A program made the position numbers and the translations under genes. 64,000 bases of DNA from an uncultured Lachnospiraceae bacterium (GTDB lineage Bacteria; Bacillota; Clostridia; Lachnospirales; Lachnospiraceae), in NCBI GenBank assembly GCA_947591155.1, contig CANQDA010000010.1, positions 1 through 64,000 on the forward strand, given 5' to 3'. Of this stretch, positions 35,357-45,141 are shown in pieces. Under the pieces are notes generated by a model, which ran no database searches, had not been told where the DNA came from, and was given only the letters and a program-made list of their open reading frames with translations. Numbering within the stretch: the stretch's first letter is position 1; each line of letters opens with the position of its first letter.

Positions 35357-36049
35357 ATGATTTATTCACGCGAAGTAGAAGAGATGTGCCCGGTGGCTCA
35401 GGGCGTTCATCATGGCGCTGCTCCGATCCCGGAAGAGGCAAAATGGGTACAGGCAAAGGAAATCAAGGATATTTCCGGTTTCACGCACGGCATCGGCTGG
35501 TGTGCGCCGCAGCAGGGCGCATGTAAGCTCAGCCTGAACGTGAAGGACGGCATCATTCAGGAAGCGCTCGTCGAGACGATCGGCTGCTCCGGCATGACGC
35601 ACTCCGCTGCCATGGCGGCTGAGATCCTTCCGGGTCTGACCGTGCTGGAAGCGCTGAATACAGACCTTGTATGCGACGCGATCAACACCGCGATGAGAGA
35701 GCTGTTCCTGCAGATCGCTTACGGCCGCAGCCAGTCCGCATTCTCTGAGGACGGACTTGCAGTGGGCGCAGGCCTCGAGGACCTCGGCAAGGGCCTCCGC
35801 TCCCAGGTGGGCACGATGTACGGCACGCTCAAGAAGGGCCCGCGCTATCTGGAGATGGCGGAAGGCTACGTCACCGGTATCGCTCTTGACGCGGACGACC
35901 AGATCATCGGCTACCAGTTCGTGAGCCTCGGAAAGATGACCGACTTCATCAAGAAGGGCGACGACCCGAACACCGCATGGGAAAAGGCAAAGGGCCAGTA
36001 CGGCCGCGTTGCCGACGCAGTCAAGATCATAGATCCGAGAAAAGAGTGA
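35357..36049 (+). CDS. IscU-like Fe-S scaffold partner of the GGGtGRT protein
   Basis: This 230-residue protein contains an IscU/NifU-like fold with cysteines in HGIGWCAPQQGACKLS, VETIGCSGMTHSAA and LVCDAINTA. The spacing differs from the housekeeping IscU at 11.0 kb, and the C-terminus extends well beyond the scaffold core. It is always described together with GGGtGRT proteins in Clostridia, and here that gene follows after 17 bp. Strong ribosome site (GAAAGGAG) and biased codons suggest high expression. The biological role of the pair is not established; Fe-S assembly or repair is the inference. Confidence 0.82.
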   Translation: MIYSREVEEMCPVAQGVHHGAAPIPEEAKWVQAKEIKDISGFTHGIGWCAPQQGACKLSLNVKDGIIQEALVETIGCSGMTHSAAMAAEILPGLTVLEALNTDLVCDAINTAMRELFLQIAYGRSQSAFSEDGLAVGAGLEDLGKGLRSQVGTMYGTLKKGPRYLEMAEGYVTGIALDADDQIIGYQFVSLGKMTDFIKKGDDPNTAWEKAKGQYGRVADAVKIIDPRKE

Positions 36050-36066
36050 GAGGGAGGTAAGGAAGA

Positions 36067-37077
36067 ATGGCTTTATTTGAATCATACGAGAGAAGAATCG
36101 ACCAGATCAACGCTGTCCTGAACAGCTACGGCATCGCTTCCATCGAGGAAGCTGAGAAGATCACAAAGGACGCAGGTTTCGACGTTTACAACCAGATCAA
36201 GGGCATTCAGCCGATCTGCTTTGAGAACGCGTGCTGGGCTTACACGGTAGGCGCGGCGATCGCGATCAAGAAGAACTGCCGCAAGGCAGCCGACGCCGCC
36301 GCGGCGATCGGCGAGGGCCTTCAGGCTTTCTGTATCCCGGGCTCCGTTGCCGACACCCGTAAGGTAGGCCTCGGCCACGGCAACCTCGGCAAGATGCTCC
36401 TCGAGGAGGAGACCGAGTGCTTCGCGTTCCTCGCGGGCCACGAGTCCTTCGCGGCGGCTGAGGGCGCGATCGGTATCGCGGAGAAGGCGAACAAGGTTCG
36501 TCAGAAACCGCTGCGCGTCATCCTGAACGGCCTCGGCAAAGACGCCGCTCAGATCATTTCCCGTATCAATGGATTCACCTTCGTGGAGACCGAGTACGAT
36601 CCGTACAAGAACGAAGTGAAGGAGATCTCTCGCAAGTCCTACTCTGACGGACTGCGCGCGAAGGTCAACTGCTACGGCGCGAACAGCGTACCGGAGGGCG
36701 TCGCGATCATGTGGAAGGAGAACGTGGACGTCTCCATCACCGGCAACTCCACGAACCCGACCCGTTTCCAGCATCCGGTGGCAGGCACCTACAAGAAGGA
36801 GCGCACCGAGGCGGGCAAGAAGTACTTCTCCGTGGCGTCCGGCGGCGGCACAGGCCGTACGCTTCATCCGGACAACATGGCGGCAGGCCCGGCTTCCTAC
36901 GGCATGACCGATACGCTCGGCCGTATGCACTCCGACGCACAGTTCGCAGGTTCGTCCTCCGTTCCGGCTCACGTTGAGATGATGGGTCTGATCGGCGCGG
37001 GAAACAACCCGATGGTTGGAATGACCGTAGCCGTTGCGGTAAGCGTACAGGAAGCGGCCGACGCAGGGAAGTTCTAA
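36067..37077 (+). CDS. GGGtGRT family protein
   Basis: This 336-residue protein carries the eponymous SGGGTGRTLHPDNMA motif near residue 263. The N-terminal region has QPICFENACWAYTVG with two Cys, and a middle part with GLGHGNLGKMLLEEETECF. The family is abundant in anaerobic Firmicutes, named only after its motif, and has no assigned reaction. The conserved glycine-rich loop followed by Arg-Thr could bind a nucleotide or phosphate (inference). Immediate coupling to the IscU-like gene and codon bias towards high expression make a joint metal- or Fe-S-related job likely. Confidence 0.85.
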   Translation: MALFESYERRIDQINAVLNSYGIASIEEAEKITKDAGFDVYNQIKGIQPICFENACWAYTVGAAIAIKKNCRKAADAAAAIGEGLQAFCIPGSVADTRKVGLGHGNLGKMLLEEETECFAFLAGHESFAAAEGAIGIAEKANKVRQKPLRVILNGLGKDAAQIISRINGFTFVETEYDPYKNEVKEISRKSYSDGLRAKVNCYGANSVPEGVAIMWKENVDVSITGNSTNPTRFQHPVAGTYKKERTEAGKKYFSVASGGGTGRTLHPDNMAAGPASYGMTDTLGRMHSDAQFAGSSSVPAHVEMMGLIGAGNNPMVGMTVAVAVSVQEAADAGKF

Positions 37078-37108
37078 GATAAAGATTGCAGGACATATTG
37101 CTATTCGG

Positions 37109-37146
37109 ACAGGCATTTCCAGTAAAACGGGAGTGCCTGTTTTTTG
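37109..37146 (+). terminator. Terminator after the GGGtGRT gene
   Basis: ACAGGCATTTCC (37109-37120) pairs with GGGAGTGCCTGT ending at 37140, followed by six T. Confidence 0.85.
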
Positions 37147-37211
37147 TCCAAGGCTCTACAATATTTTTGCGCAGACAAAGCTTATGCGCACAATATGATG
37201 TAAATTAGTAC

Positions 37212-37240
37212 TTTACACTTGCAGGGAAATAGGGTATTAT
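37212..37240 (+). promoter_or_regulatory. Promoter of the surface-glycan operon
   Basis: TTTACA (37212-37217) and TATTAT (37235-37240) are 17 bp apart, 65 bp before the first glycan gene. No further strong promoter is apparent for the following 12 kb of co-directional genes. Confidence 0.7.
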
Positions 37241-37304
37241 GATATGAGTATTTTATTGTCCTGTATTGGAAATAATATTATGTATTTATCGGAGATGAGA
37301 GTCG

Positions 37305-39173
37305 ATGAAAAAGATAGAGGCCTCTCTGCTGCATAAAATATGGTTAGTCATATTGGACGCCCTGAGCATGGCGCTCGCCGGGTACGCTGCGCTGGCGCTG
37401 CGCTTTCGCATTGACGGAGGGCAGATTCCGCCAATTTACGCGGAATCCGTTAAATCCATCATGCTTTTCAATATTATTTTCAGCATCACTATTTTTGCAT
37501 TTTTGCGGCTGTACAGTAGCTTGTGGAGGTACGCGAGCCTGACGGAGTTGGTGAATATCCTGATCGGCGTCGGCGTCAGCGTCGTATTCAGCCTCGTCGT
37601 CTGTTCGCTCAGTTACAAGCCGATGTTTCGATCTTACTATATTTTTTATGGAGTGGTATTAGCAGCATGCCTGATCGTCACCAGATTCGGCTACCGCGTC
37701 TTCTGGAATTTCCTGCGTGGGCGGACGCATGGAGCGCATATGCGCAGGACGATGATCATCGGGGCCGGCGAGGCGGGAAATACAATGCTGCGGGAACTGA
37801 CTTCCAGCGATAAGCTAGACGCGAAGGTCTGCTGCATCATTGACGACGACGAGCGAAAACACAATACGTATATCCGCGGCGTGAAGATCGTCGGCGGCAG
37901 GGAAAAGATTCTGGACAGTGTCAGAAGATACCAGATCAATGAGATCATCATCGCGATGCCGAGCGCTCCCAAGAAAAAGATACGCGAGATCGTGGAGATC
38001 TGTCAGCAGGCAGACTGCGATCTGAAGATTCTGCCGGGACTCTACCAGCTGGTGACCGGAGAGGTCACAACAGATAACTTGCGAAAGGTACAGATTGAAG
38101 ACCTTTTGGGACGGGAGCCGGTGAAAACAGATCTGCACGAGATCATGTCCTATGTGAGAGACCGCACGGTGCTCGTGACCGGCGGCGGCGGATCCATCGG
38201 AAGTGAGCTCTGCCGGCAGGTCGCAAGCTACAGGCCAAGCAAGTTGATCATTCTGGATATTTATGAGAATAACGCATACGATATTCAGCAGGAGCTGAAA
38301 AAATCTTTCCCGGAGCTGGATCTGGTCGTTCTGATCGGTTCGGTGCGCAACACACACCGCATGGAATCGATTTTTGAAAAATACCGACCGGAAATCGTGT
38401 ACCACGCTGCGGCACACAAACATGTGCCGCTGATGGAGGACAGTCCGAACGAGGCGATCAAGAACAACGTATTCGGCACCTTCAAGACAGCGGCTGCGGC
38501 GGACAAGTACGGTGCGAAACGCTTCGTGCTGATCTCCACGGACAAGGCTGTAAATCCGACCAACATCATGGGCGCATCCAAGCGGATGTGCGAGATGGTC
38601 ATACAGATGTATGCCCGGCATTCGAAGACGATCTTCACTGCCGTGAGGTTTGGCAATGTGTTGGGAAGTAACGGAAGCGTGATCCCGCTCTTCAAGAAGC
38701 AGATCGAGGAGGGAGGCCCGGTGACGGTCACTCATCCGGACATTATCCGCTACTTCATGACGATACCGGAGGCAGTCTCTCTGGTGCTGCAGGCGGGCGC
38801 TATGGCGAAAGGCGGAGAGATCTTTGTGCTCGACATGGGAGAGCCCGTGAAAATCGTTGACTTGGCGGAGAACCTGATCCGCTTATCCGGCCTAAAGGTG
38901 GGGGAGGACATCCAGATTGAGTTCACTGGACTACGCCCGGGAGAAAAGCTCTATGAGGAACTACTGATGGCGGAGGAAGGACTGCAGAAGACGGAGAATC
39001 AGAGGATCTTTATCGGGAAGCCGATCGAGTTCGACGACGATACCTTCCGGGTTCAACTTGACAATCTGAAAGTGCTTTGCAATAATGATGTGGATGGCAT
39101 AAAGGATGAAGTAAGCAGAATTGTGCCAACTTATCGGGTGGATCATGAGAATGAAGGAGAGGTAGTTCAGTGA
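37305..39173 (+). CDS. FlaA1/CapD-type membrane nucleotide-sugar 4,6-dehydratase
   Basis: The 622-residue protein starts with four transmembrane helices (about 12-130). A first Rossmann-like domain (IIGAGEAGNTMLREL, about 150) and a C-terminal SDR domain (VTGGGGSIGSELCRQ, about 287) follow. The active-site region has AAHKHVPLMED and NIMGASKRM, where Met replaces the usual Tyr of YxxxK, as in UDP-GlcNAc 4,6-dehydratases and C5-epimerases of the PglF/CapD/FlaA1 family. It probably makes a UDP-4-keto-6-deoxyhexose, the substrate for amination. It leads the glycan operon and overlaps the next gene by four bases. Confidence 0.9.
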   Translation: MKKIEASLLHKIWLVILDALSMALAGYAALALRFRIDGGQIPPIYAESVKSIMLFNIIFSITIFAFLRLYSSLWRYASLTELVNILIGVGVSVVFSLVVCSLSYKPMFRSYYIFYGVVLAACLIVTRFGYRVFWNFLRGRTHGAHMRRTMIIGAGEAGNTMLRELTSSDKLDAKVCCIIDDDERKHNTYIRGVKIVGGREKILDSVRRYQINEIIIAMPSAPKKKIREIVEICQQADCDLKILPGLYQLVTGEVTTDNLRKVQIEDLLGREPVKTDLHEIMSYVRDRTVLVTGGGGSIGSELCRQVASYRPSKLIILDIYENNAYDIQQELKKSFPELDLVVLIGSVRNTHRMESIFEKYRPEIVYHAAAHKHVPLMEDSPNEAIKNNVFGTFKTAAAADKYGAKRFVLISTDKAVNPTNIMGASKRMCEMVIQMYARHSKTIFTAVRFGNVLGSNGSVIPLFKKQIEEGGPVTVTHPDIIRYFMTIPEAVSLVLQAGAMAKGGEIFVLDMGEPVKIVDLAENLIRLSGLKVGEDIQIEFTGLRPGEKLYEELLMAEEGLQKTENQRIFIGKPIEFDDDTFRVQLDNLKVLCNNDVDGIKDEVSRIVPTYRVDHENEGEVVQ

Positions 39174-40621
39174 ATAGATATGAGAGCACTATTAAAGAAG
39201 AAATCAGTTTGAGAGACATAGTATTTTATTGTTTAAAAAAATGGCGTTGTGTAATTGCGATGATACTTATTATGGCTGTGTTGGTTGGTGGATTCAAGTA
39301 TTATTCTGCGAAAAACAGCAATCAGCTTGCAATACAGCAGTGGAATGAGACAGCAACGGAAGAAAAGAATATAAGTGATTCAGATGTGATGCAATATTAT
39401 CAATCTGCGATTGAGGAAAATGTGGAAGCATTGCAGAAGCAAAAAGATTATCTGGAGAATTCTGTTGTCATGCAGATGGATGCAAATCATCTGCAGAAAG
39501 GGATTCTGAGTTATGCTCTGAAAAGTGAAAATACGAACCAGGAGGAGAATCTAAAAGATGCGCTGGTCGATGCTTACAGGGCATATGTGACGGATGGGCG
39601 TTTAGCACAGCTGCTTTTTACTCAAGATGAAGCCATTACGATTTCGGATTTGCGGTATCTGGTTACGTTCTCAGATGCTTCTACTGACCTGAATAAAATG
39701 ACGGTAGGTGCTTTCCAATCTACTCAAGAGCATGGAATTTTTCAGGTACAGGTTATCTCTCAGGATGCGGACAGCTGTGAAAAATATCTTGAGACAGCAG
39801 CTCAGGAAATACAGTTGTACAGTGCGGAGTTGCAGGATCAGATAGGAAGTCATGGTTTGACGTTATTGGGTTCGAGTATATCAGAAAGTCAGGATCAGGA
39901 TATTCGGGATTATCAAATAAAGGTATTAAACGAATATAAAACAGCGGTGAGAGATCTGAATATACTGCGAACAGAAGCAAGAGCTTGCGAGGAAAATGCT
40001 AATGCTCAAGGAATTCTTTCCGGTGAACTTACAGCACCGATTCTTGTTAGCCCAATTAGGATTGGTGTGAAGTATGGCATAGTTGGAATGCTTTTGGGGG
40101 CGTTTATATCATGTGTTGTTCTGATTGTATTTTTTATTATGAACGACAAGCTTCATAGTATCGAAAATTTTGAAGCAAGGTTTGGTATGTGTTTGCTGGG
40201 CAGAGTTATTGAACCAGTGAAAGGCAAAGGGATATTTGGTATTTTAGATCGGTGGATTCAGCAGCTGGGAGAGGGCGCATTTGCGGCGCTTCCATACGAC
40301 GAACGAATTAAAATTGTTGCGTCAAATGTGAAGACAGCTATTTCGAAAAAGGAAGGAAACACTTGTATTATGCTTGCAGGCACGATCGCATCGAGAGATG
40401 CCAAGGAAGTTTGTGCTGCAATTGCAAATACAATAGGAGGCGTTACTTTTTCCGATTATCGCCAGATGATTTTCGACGCATCTGCGTTGGAAGAGTTAGT
40501 GAACTATGACGGGGTTTTGTTTATCGAGAAAAAGGATGTTTCTTCTCTAAATCTGCTCTGTCAGGAAAGCAAGATGGCCAAAGACCGAGGCGCGAATACT
40601 TTGGGTGTAGTTGTAATATAG
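39170..40621 (+). CDS. Wzz/chain-length-determinant-like membrane protein
   Basis: This 483-residue protein starts at a GTG (39170) overlapping the previous stop. A transmembrane helix near 28-48 is followed by a long extracytoplasmic coiled-coil-rich region (about 50-280) with VEALQKQKDYLENSVVMQMD, a second membrane helix near 295-325 and a cytoplasmic tail. This is the architecture of Wzz/CapA-type polysaccharide co-polymerases, which set chain length. The tail (about 360-480) resembles a degenerate BY-kinase-like domain without a clear Walker A motif. From here on, base composition becomes AT-rich. Confidence 0.75.
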   Translation: MNRYESTIKEEISLRDIVFYCLKKWRCVIAMILIMAVLVGGFKYYSAKNSNQLAIQQWNETATEEKNISDSDVMQYYQSAIEENVEALQKQKDYLENSVVMQMDANHLQKGILSYALKSENTNQEENLKDALVDAYRAYVTDGRLAQLLFTQDEAITISDLRYLVTFSDASTDLNKMTVGAFQSTQEHGIFQVQVISQDADSCEKYLETAAQEIQLYSAELQDQIGSHGLTLLGSSISESQDQDIRDYQIKVLNEYKTAVRDLNILRTEARACEENANAQGILSGELTAPILVSPIRIGVKYGIVGMLLGAFISCVVLIVFFIMNDKLHSIENFEARFGMCLLGRVIEPVKGKGIFGILDRWIQQLGEGAFAALPYDERIKIVASNVKTAISKKEGNTCIMLAGTIASRDAKEVCAAIANTIGGVTFSDYRQMIFDASALEELVNYDGVLFIEKKDVSSLNLLCQESKMAKDRGANTLGVVVI

Positions 40622-40682
40622 GTATATTCTTATCTGCTAGGAGCAAGCTCGATTTGGATGATAGTATAAGGGAATAATTGCA

Positions 40683-41777
40683 ATGAAAACTATTTTGATA
40701 TTGGGTAATAACGATGGTGGTTTATATAGATTCAGGAGAGAACTGATAGAGACATTGCTTACAAAGGAATATAAAGTTTTTATCAGCACTCCCTATGGTG
40801 ATTATATCCCGGAATTGGAGAAAATGGGATGTGAGTATAAAGAGTTAGATTATAACAGGCTAGGCAAAAACCCATTGAAAGAAATTACCCTGCTATTCTC
40901 CTACCATAAAATAATAAAAGAGTGTAAGTGCGATCTGGTTCTGCTATATACGATCAAACCTACTTTATATGCGGGAATCGTTTGCAGGGTAAAAAAAATC
41001 CCATATATAGTCACCATAACAGGATTAAGTCAGGCGCTGTCAGTTGCAAAAATAATCAGAAAGCTGTGTTTTATGATATATCGTTTTGTGTTGAGACACG
41101 CGGATTGTGTTTTTTTTCAAAATAAGACCAACATGGATCTTTTTGCGGAAGAAAATGCAATTAAAGAAAATGCGTGTCTGATTCCTGGGTCGGGCGTGAA
41201 TCTGAATGAAAATAAATATGAAGAATATTCGGAAGATGATAAATTTCGGATTCTTTATGTTGGGCGAATAACGAGAATAAAGGGAATCACTGAATTATTA
41301 GATGCGATAGATATTTTGAAGAAATGCCATAAAAATCTTGTCTTCGAATTTGTCGGGGAATGTGATGAACATTATGAGAAACAGATAAAACAACTCCATG
41401 AGGAAAAGAAAATCGTTTACTATGGAGTGAGTAAAAACCCTCACGAGAATATGAGAAAAGCGCAAGCTGTAATCATGCCTTCTTATGGCGAGGGTATGTC
41501 GAACGTTTTATTGGAGGCCGCAGCTTGCGGAAGACCGATTTTGGCTTCGGATGTTCCAGGCTGCAGAGAAATCGTGTTGGATGGAGTGACCGGTTTTAGT
41601 TTCTCACCTCACAAAGCGGACAGTATTATTGATGCTGTAGAAAAGCTTATTTTTTTGACTAAAGAGAAGAGAGAAAAGATGGGGAAAATGGGACGTGAAC
41701 ATGTCGAACGTACTTTTTCCAGAGAGATAATTATTAATAAATATATGGAAGAAATACAAAAGGTTTTAGGGAGATAG
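40683..41777 (+). CDS. Glycosyltransferase, GT4 family
   Basis: This 364-residue GT-B glycosyltransferase begins with an N-terminal ILGNNDGGLYRFRRELI loop. A C-terminal domain has ILYVGRITRIKGITELLDA and the donor-site EGMSNVLLEAAACGRPILASD segment with the E-x7-E pattern. It closely resembles the transferases that add HexNAc residues in Campylobacter-type and capsule pathways. It is likely to act on a lipid-linked oligosaccharide at the membrane. It is followed after six bases by the nucleotide-sugar dehydrogenase. Confidence 0.9.
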   Translation: MKTILILGNNDGGLYRFRRELIETLLTKEYKVFISTPYGDYIPELEKMGCEYKELDYNRLGKNPLKEITLLFSYHKIIKECKCDLVLLYTIKPTLYAGIVCRVKKIPYIVTITGLSQALSVAKIIRKLCFMIYRFVLRHADCVFFQNKTNMDLFAEENAIKENACLIPGSGVNLNENKYEEYSEDDKFRILYVGRITRIKGITELLDAIDILKKCHKNLVFEFVGECDEHYEKQIKQLHEEKKIVYYGVSKNPHENMRKAQAVIMPSYGEGMSNVLLEAAACGRPILASDVPGCREIVLDGVTGFSFSPHKADSIIDAVEKLIFLTKEKREKMGKMGREHVERTFSREIIINKYMEEIQKVLGR

Positions 41778-41783
41778 GGGAAA

Positions 41784-43097
41784 ATGGCTTTATTTGAACG
41801 GTTATTAGAGAAAAAAGAAAAAATGGCAGTAGTAGGTCTGGGATATGTCGGTATGCCTCTCGCGATTGCTTTTTCAAAGAAACTGGATGTGCTTGGATAT
41901 GATTCCAATGAACAGAAAATTGCTTTGTATAACAAAGGGATTGATCCGACATTGGAAGTAGGGGATGCTGAGATTCAGAATACATCAATGACTTTTTCGT
42001 CAGATGAAAGCATCCTAAGGCAAGCAAAATTTGTTATTGTGGCAGTTCCGACTCCTGTAAATGACGACCATACACCGAATTTGATTCCGATCGAAGAGGC
42101 AAGTAAAGTAGTGGGAAGGAATTTGCAGGAAGGCGCTGTTGTTGTTTACGAATCCACTGTGTATCCGGGTGTAACAGAGGATATCTGTGTGCCCATACTG
42201 GAGCGCGAGTCCGGCATGAAATGTGGAAGGGATTTTAAAATAGGGTATTCGCCAGAACGGATCAATCCGAGCGATAAAGTACATCGCCTGGATACAATTA
42301 TTAAAATAGTCTCCGGAATGGATAAGCAATCTTTGGATGATATCGCTCATGTATATGAATTAGTTGCACTAGCGGGAGTTCACCGTGCCTCTTGCATAAA
42401 GGTTGCTGAAGCCGCTAAGGTGATCGAAAACAGCCAGAGGGATATCAATATTGCCTTTATGAATGAATTATCAATTATTTTCCATAAGATGGGAATTGAC
42501 ACAAAGGAAGTTCTGGAGGCAGCCGGCACAAAATGGAATTTTTTGAATTTTCAACCCGGTTTGGTGGGAGGTCATTGTATAGGGGTAGATCCCTATTATT
42601 TAACTCATAAGGCAGCTCAGATGGGATACCATTCCCAGGTTATTTTGTCCGGGCGCAGGATAAATGATGATATGGGACGATATATTGCGGAGAATATCGT
42701 CAAGGGACTGATTAAGAATGGCAAAATGATTAAAGACGCACAGGTGGCAATTCTGGGATTTGCCTTTAAAGAAAACTGCCAGGATACCCGTAATACAAAA
42801 GTGATGGATATCGTAAGAGAACTTCAGGAATACGGAGTGACAGTATTGATTGTTGACGATGTTGCGGATGTGCAGGAGGCGAAGAGACTTTATGATGTCG
42901 ATGTGATTTCGCTAAATGACATGAAAAAATCGGATGCTATCGCAGTCTGCGTACAACATCAGATCTTTAAAGACCTGCCTGTGAGTTGGTTTGATCAATA
43001 TTATAGCGATGAGCAACATAAAATTTTGTTTGATATCAAGGGTATGTATGAAAAGGAACAGTTTGTAACAGCAGGTTATTATTACTGGAGATTATAA
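41784..43097 (+). CDS. UDP-N-acetylhexosamine 6-dehydrogenase (WbpO/TviB-like)
   Basis: This 437-residue enzyme has an N-terminal Rossmann motif VVGLGYVGMPLAIAFSKK, the KVAEAAKVIENSQRDINIA helix and the catalytic cysteine loop GLVGGHCIGVDPYYLT near residue 265. This set distinguishes the UDP-HexNAc branch (WbpA, WbpO, TviB) from UDP-glucose dehydrogenases. Pairing with the next gene, a TviC/WbpP-like epimerase, suggests synthesis of UDP-N-acetylgalactosaminuronic acid, as in Vi antigen and Pseudomonas O6. Confidence 0.92.
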   Translation: MALFERLLEKKEKMAVVGLGYVGMPLAIAFSKKLDVLGYDSNEQKIALYNKGIDPTLEVGDAEIQNTSMTFSSDESILRQAKFVIVAVPTPVNDDHTPNLIPIEEASKVVGRNLQEGAVVVYESTVYPGVTEDICVPILERESGMKCGRDFKIGYSPERINPSDKVHRLDTIIKIVSGMDKQSLDDIAHVYELVALAGVHRASCIKVAEAAKVIENSQRDINIAFMNELSIIFHKMGIDTKEVLEAAGTKWNFLNFQPGLVGGHCIGVDPYYLTHKAAQMGYHSQVILSGRRINDDMGRYIAENIVKGLIKNGKMIKDAQVAILGFAFKENCQDTRNTKVMDIVRELQEYGVTVLIVDDVADVQEAKRLYDVDVISLNDMKKSDAIAVCVQHQIFKDLPVSWFDQYYSDEQHKILFDIKGMYEKEQFVTAGYYYWRL

Positions 43098-43133
43098 AAG
43101 ATATCTTGAGGCTATTGGAGCGAGGAAGAGAAT

Positions 43134-44111
43134 ATGTTTTATTCAGATTTGGAGTTTGCCCCCAACACGTTGTTTCTGGTTACAGGAGGCGCCGGTTTTA
43201 TTGGTTCCAACTTGTGTGAAGCGATATTGAAAATGGGTTATAAGGTTCGCTGTCTGGACAACCTGTCAACAGGAAAGCAGGAAAACGTAAATTTATTTAT
43301 TGAGAATTCTGATTATGAATTTATAAAGGGAGACATCACAGATTTGGAAATCTGCATGGCAGCTTGCAAAGGGGTTGACTATGTTCTGAATCAGGCGGCG
43401 TGGGGAAGTGTTCCGCGAAGTATTGAGATGCCGCTTTATTACGAGAAAGTTAATATCAAGGGCACCCTTAATATGATGGAAGCTGCACGCCAGAACGGTG
43501 TGAAGAAGTTTGTGTACGCGTCGAGCTCATCCGTATATGGTGATGAGACTGGTCTGCCGAAAAGAGAAGGCAAAGAGGGAAACCTGCTGTCCCCATATGC
43601 TCTGACCAAACGAGTTGACGAGGAGTATGGAAAATTGTACTATAAATTATATGGTTTGGATACATATGGGTTGCGTTATTTTAACGTGTTTGGCAGACGT
43701 CAGGATCCAAACGGAGCCTATGCGGCAGTGATTCCAAAATTCATTAAGCAACTGCTTGACGGTGAAGTTCCGACAATTAACGGGGATGGAAAACAAAGCA
43801 GAGATTTTACGTATGTTGAAAATGTTATTGAGGCAAATTTAAAGGCCTGTAAGGCTTCGAGTGAAGTGGCTGGACAGGCGTTTAACATTGCTTACGGTGG
43901 AAGAGAATACCTGATAGACATTTATCATTATTTAGCCAAGGCATTAGGGAAAGAAGATATAGAGCCACATTTTGGCCCTGACCGTGCCGGGGATATCAAA
44001 CACAGCAATGCAGATATTTCAAAGGCAAAGCGGTTATTAGGATATAACCCGGAATGGGACTTTGAGCGTGGAATAAAAGCGGCAATTGAGTGGTATAAGG
44101 ATAATTTATAA
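43134..44111 (+). CDS. UDP-N-acetylhexosamine 4-epimerase (WbpP/TviC-like)
   Basis: This 325-residue SDR has an NAD motif TGGAGFIGSNLCEAIL, the serine segment VYASSSSVYGDE and the YALTKRVDEEYG catalytic pair. The overall layout, with LPKREGKEGNLLSPYALTK and a short N-terminal extension FYSDLEFAPNTLFL, fits the WbpP/TviC group that epimerises UDP-GlcNAc(A). It follows the dehydrogenase by 36 bp, and the two likely act in sequence on the same sugar. Confidence 0.9.
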   Translation: MFYSDLEFAPNTLFLVTGGAGFIGSNLCEAILKMGYKVRCLDNLSTGKQENVNLFIENSDYEFIKGDITDLEICMAACKGVDYVLNQAAWGSVPRSIEMPLYYEKVNIKGTLNMMEAARQNGVKKFVYASSSSVYGDETGLPKREGKEGNLLSPYALTKRVDEEYGKLYYKLYGLDTYGLRYFNVFGRRQDPNGAYAAVIPKFIKQLLDGEVPTINGDGKQSRDFTYVENVIEANLKACKASSEVAGQAFNIAYGGREYLIDIYHYLAKALGKEDIEPHFGPDRAGDIKHSNADISKAKRLLGYNPEWDFERGIKAAIEWYKDNL

Positions 44112-44195
44112 GTATATATTGTAGTAAAAATTATTATAAAGATGAACTGCTAGAAGAGTATGAACGATATGTCATAAAGACACAGGAGGGAGCGT

Positions 44196-45113
44196 ATGCC
44201 TCATTGGAGTCGAGAGAACACAATATTCATTATGGCATCGACCGGGTATAAAAGGAAGAGTATAGAAGAAGAGGGAATGCGGGTGTTTTCCCCGTATCAT
44301 GGGGATAAACTACTGTTTAGAATATTCAGGGAGGCTTGCTTTCGGTTGCCTGTATTACCCAAGGCGATTTGGTATAATAAAAGGATATTGGCAGAAGAAG
44401 GAATTCATTTCATTAATATTATTGATGTCAATATCACAGAACATTATTTGGCATGGGTTAGAAAGAAATGTCCGGAGACGCAGATAAATTATCTTTATAA
44501 CAATATGGTTGGAAAGGCAAGGAACATTACGCCTGAACGTATACCGGACAATATAAGGGTATGGACGTATGATGATTATGACAGCCGGAAATACAAAATA
44601 AGATTAACAAAAAAATATTGGATTTACGAAATGATGCTTAGAGCTAAGCAGAGACCAGAGTTTGATGTTTTCTTTGTTGGGAGTGATAAAGGACGTGGCG
44701 AGAGACTGCTTCAGCTAGAAAAAAATTTGCATGATTTAGGCTTGAAAACGAAGTTTATCATTGTTAAAGATGGAAGGTTATCCAGAAAGAAGGCATATTA
44801 TCAGAAGCCAATTCCCTACGAGCAAGTGCTTGATTATGATTCAAAAAGTCGTGCGATTCTGAATGTAACCATGAAAAATCAGGAAGGCGTGACAATGCGT
44901 GATATGGAGGCAGTGGCAATCGGAGTGAAGCTCATAACTACGAACAAGAATATAGTCCGGAAGGATCTGTACAACAGAAATAATGTATTTATTCTTGGGA
45001 GAGATAAATTGGAGAATTTGCCTGAATTTATAAAAGGAGAGTATATTGATATTTTGCCGGGAATCAAAAACGATCATACATTTGAGTCTATGATGGACGA
45101 GATAACCAATTAG
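44196..45113 (+). CDS. Glycosyltransferase-like protein of a capsule-type family
   Basis: This 305-residue protein begins after an AGGAGGG site. The visible pattern, with an N-terminal half containing YLAWVRKKCPETQINYLYN, then PEFDVFFVGSDKGRGERL and VTMKNQEGVTMRDMEAVAIG, is that of poorly characterised capsular/lipopolysaccharide glycosyltransferases. It has a C-terminal donor-site-like segment (MRDMEAVAIGVKLITTNK). No N-terminal signal or membrane helix is seen. The function is inferred from the fold-like pattern and the locus. A possible coding remnant overlaps its 5' end in another frame. Confidence 0.65.
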   Translation: MPHWSRENTIFIMASTGYKRKSIEEEGMRVFSPYHGDKLLFRIFREACFRLPVLPKAIWYNKRILAEEGIHFINIIDVNITEHYLAWVRKKCPETQINYLYNNMVGKARNITPERIPDNIRVWTYDDYDSRKYKIRLTKKYWIYEMMLRAKQRPEFDVFFVGSDKGRGERLLQLEKNLHDLGLKTKFIIVKDGRLSRKKAYYQKPIPYEQVLDYDSKSRAILNVTMKNQEGVTMRDMEAVAIGVKLITTNKNIVRKDLYNRNNVFILGRDKLENLPEFIKGEYIDILPGIKNDHTFESMMDEITN

Positions 45114-45141
45114 AAGTGAAATTCCTAAAAGGTATATAAAA

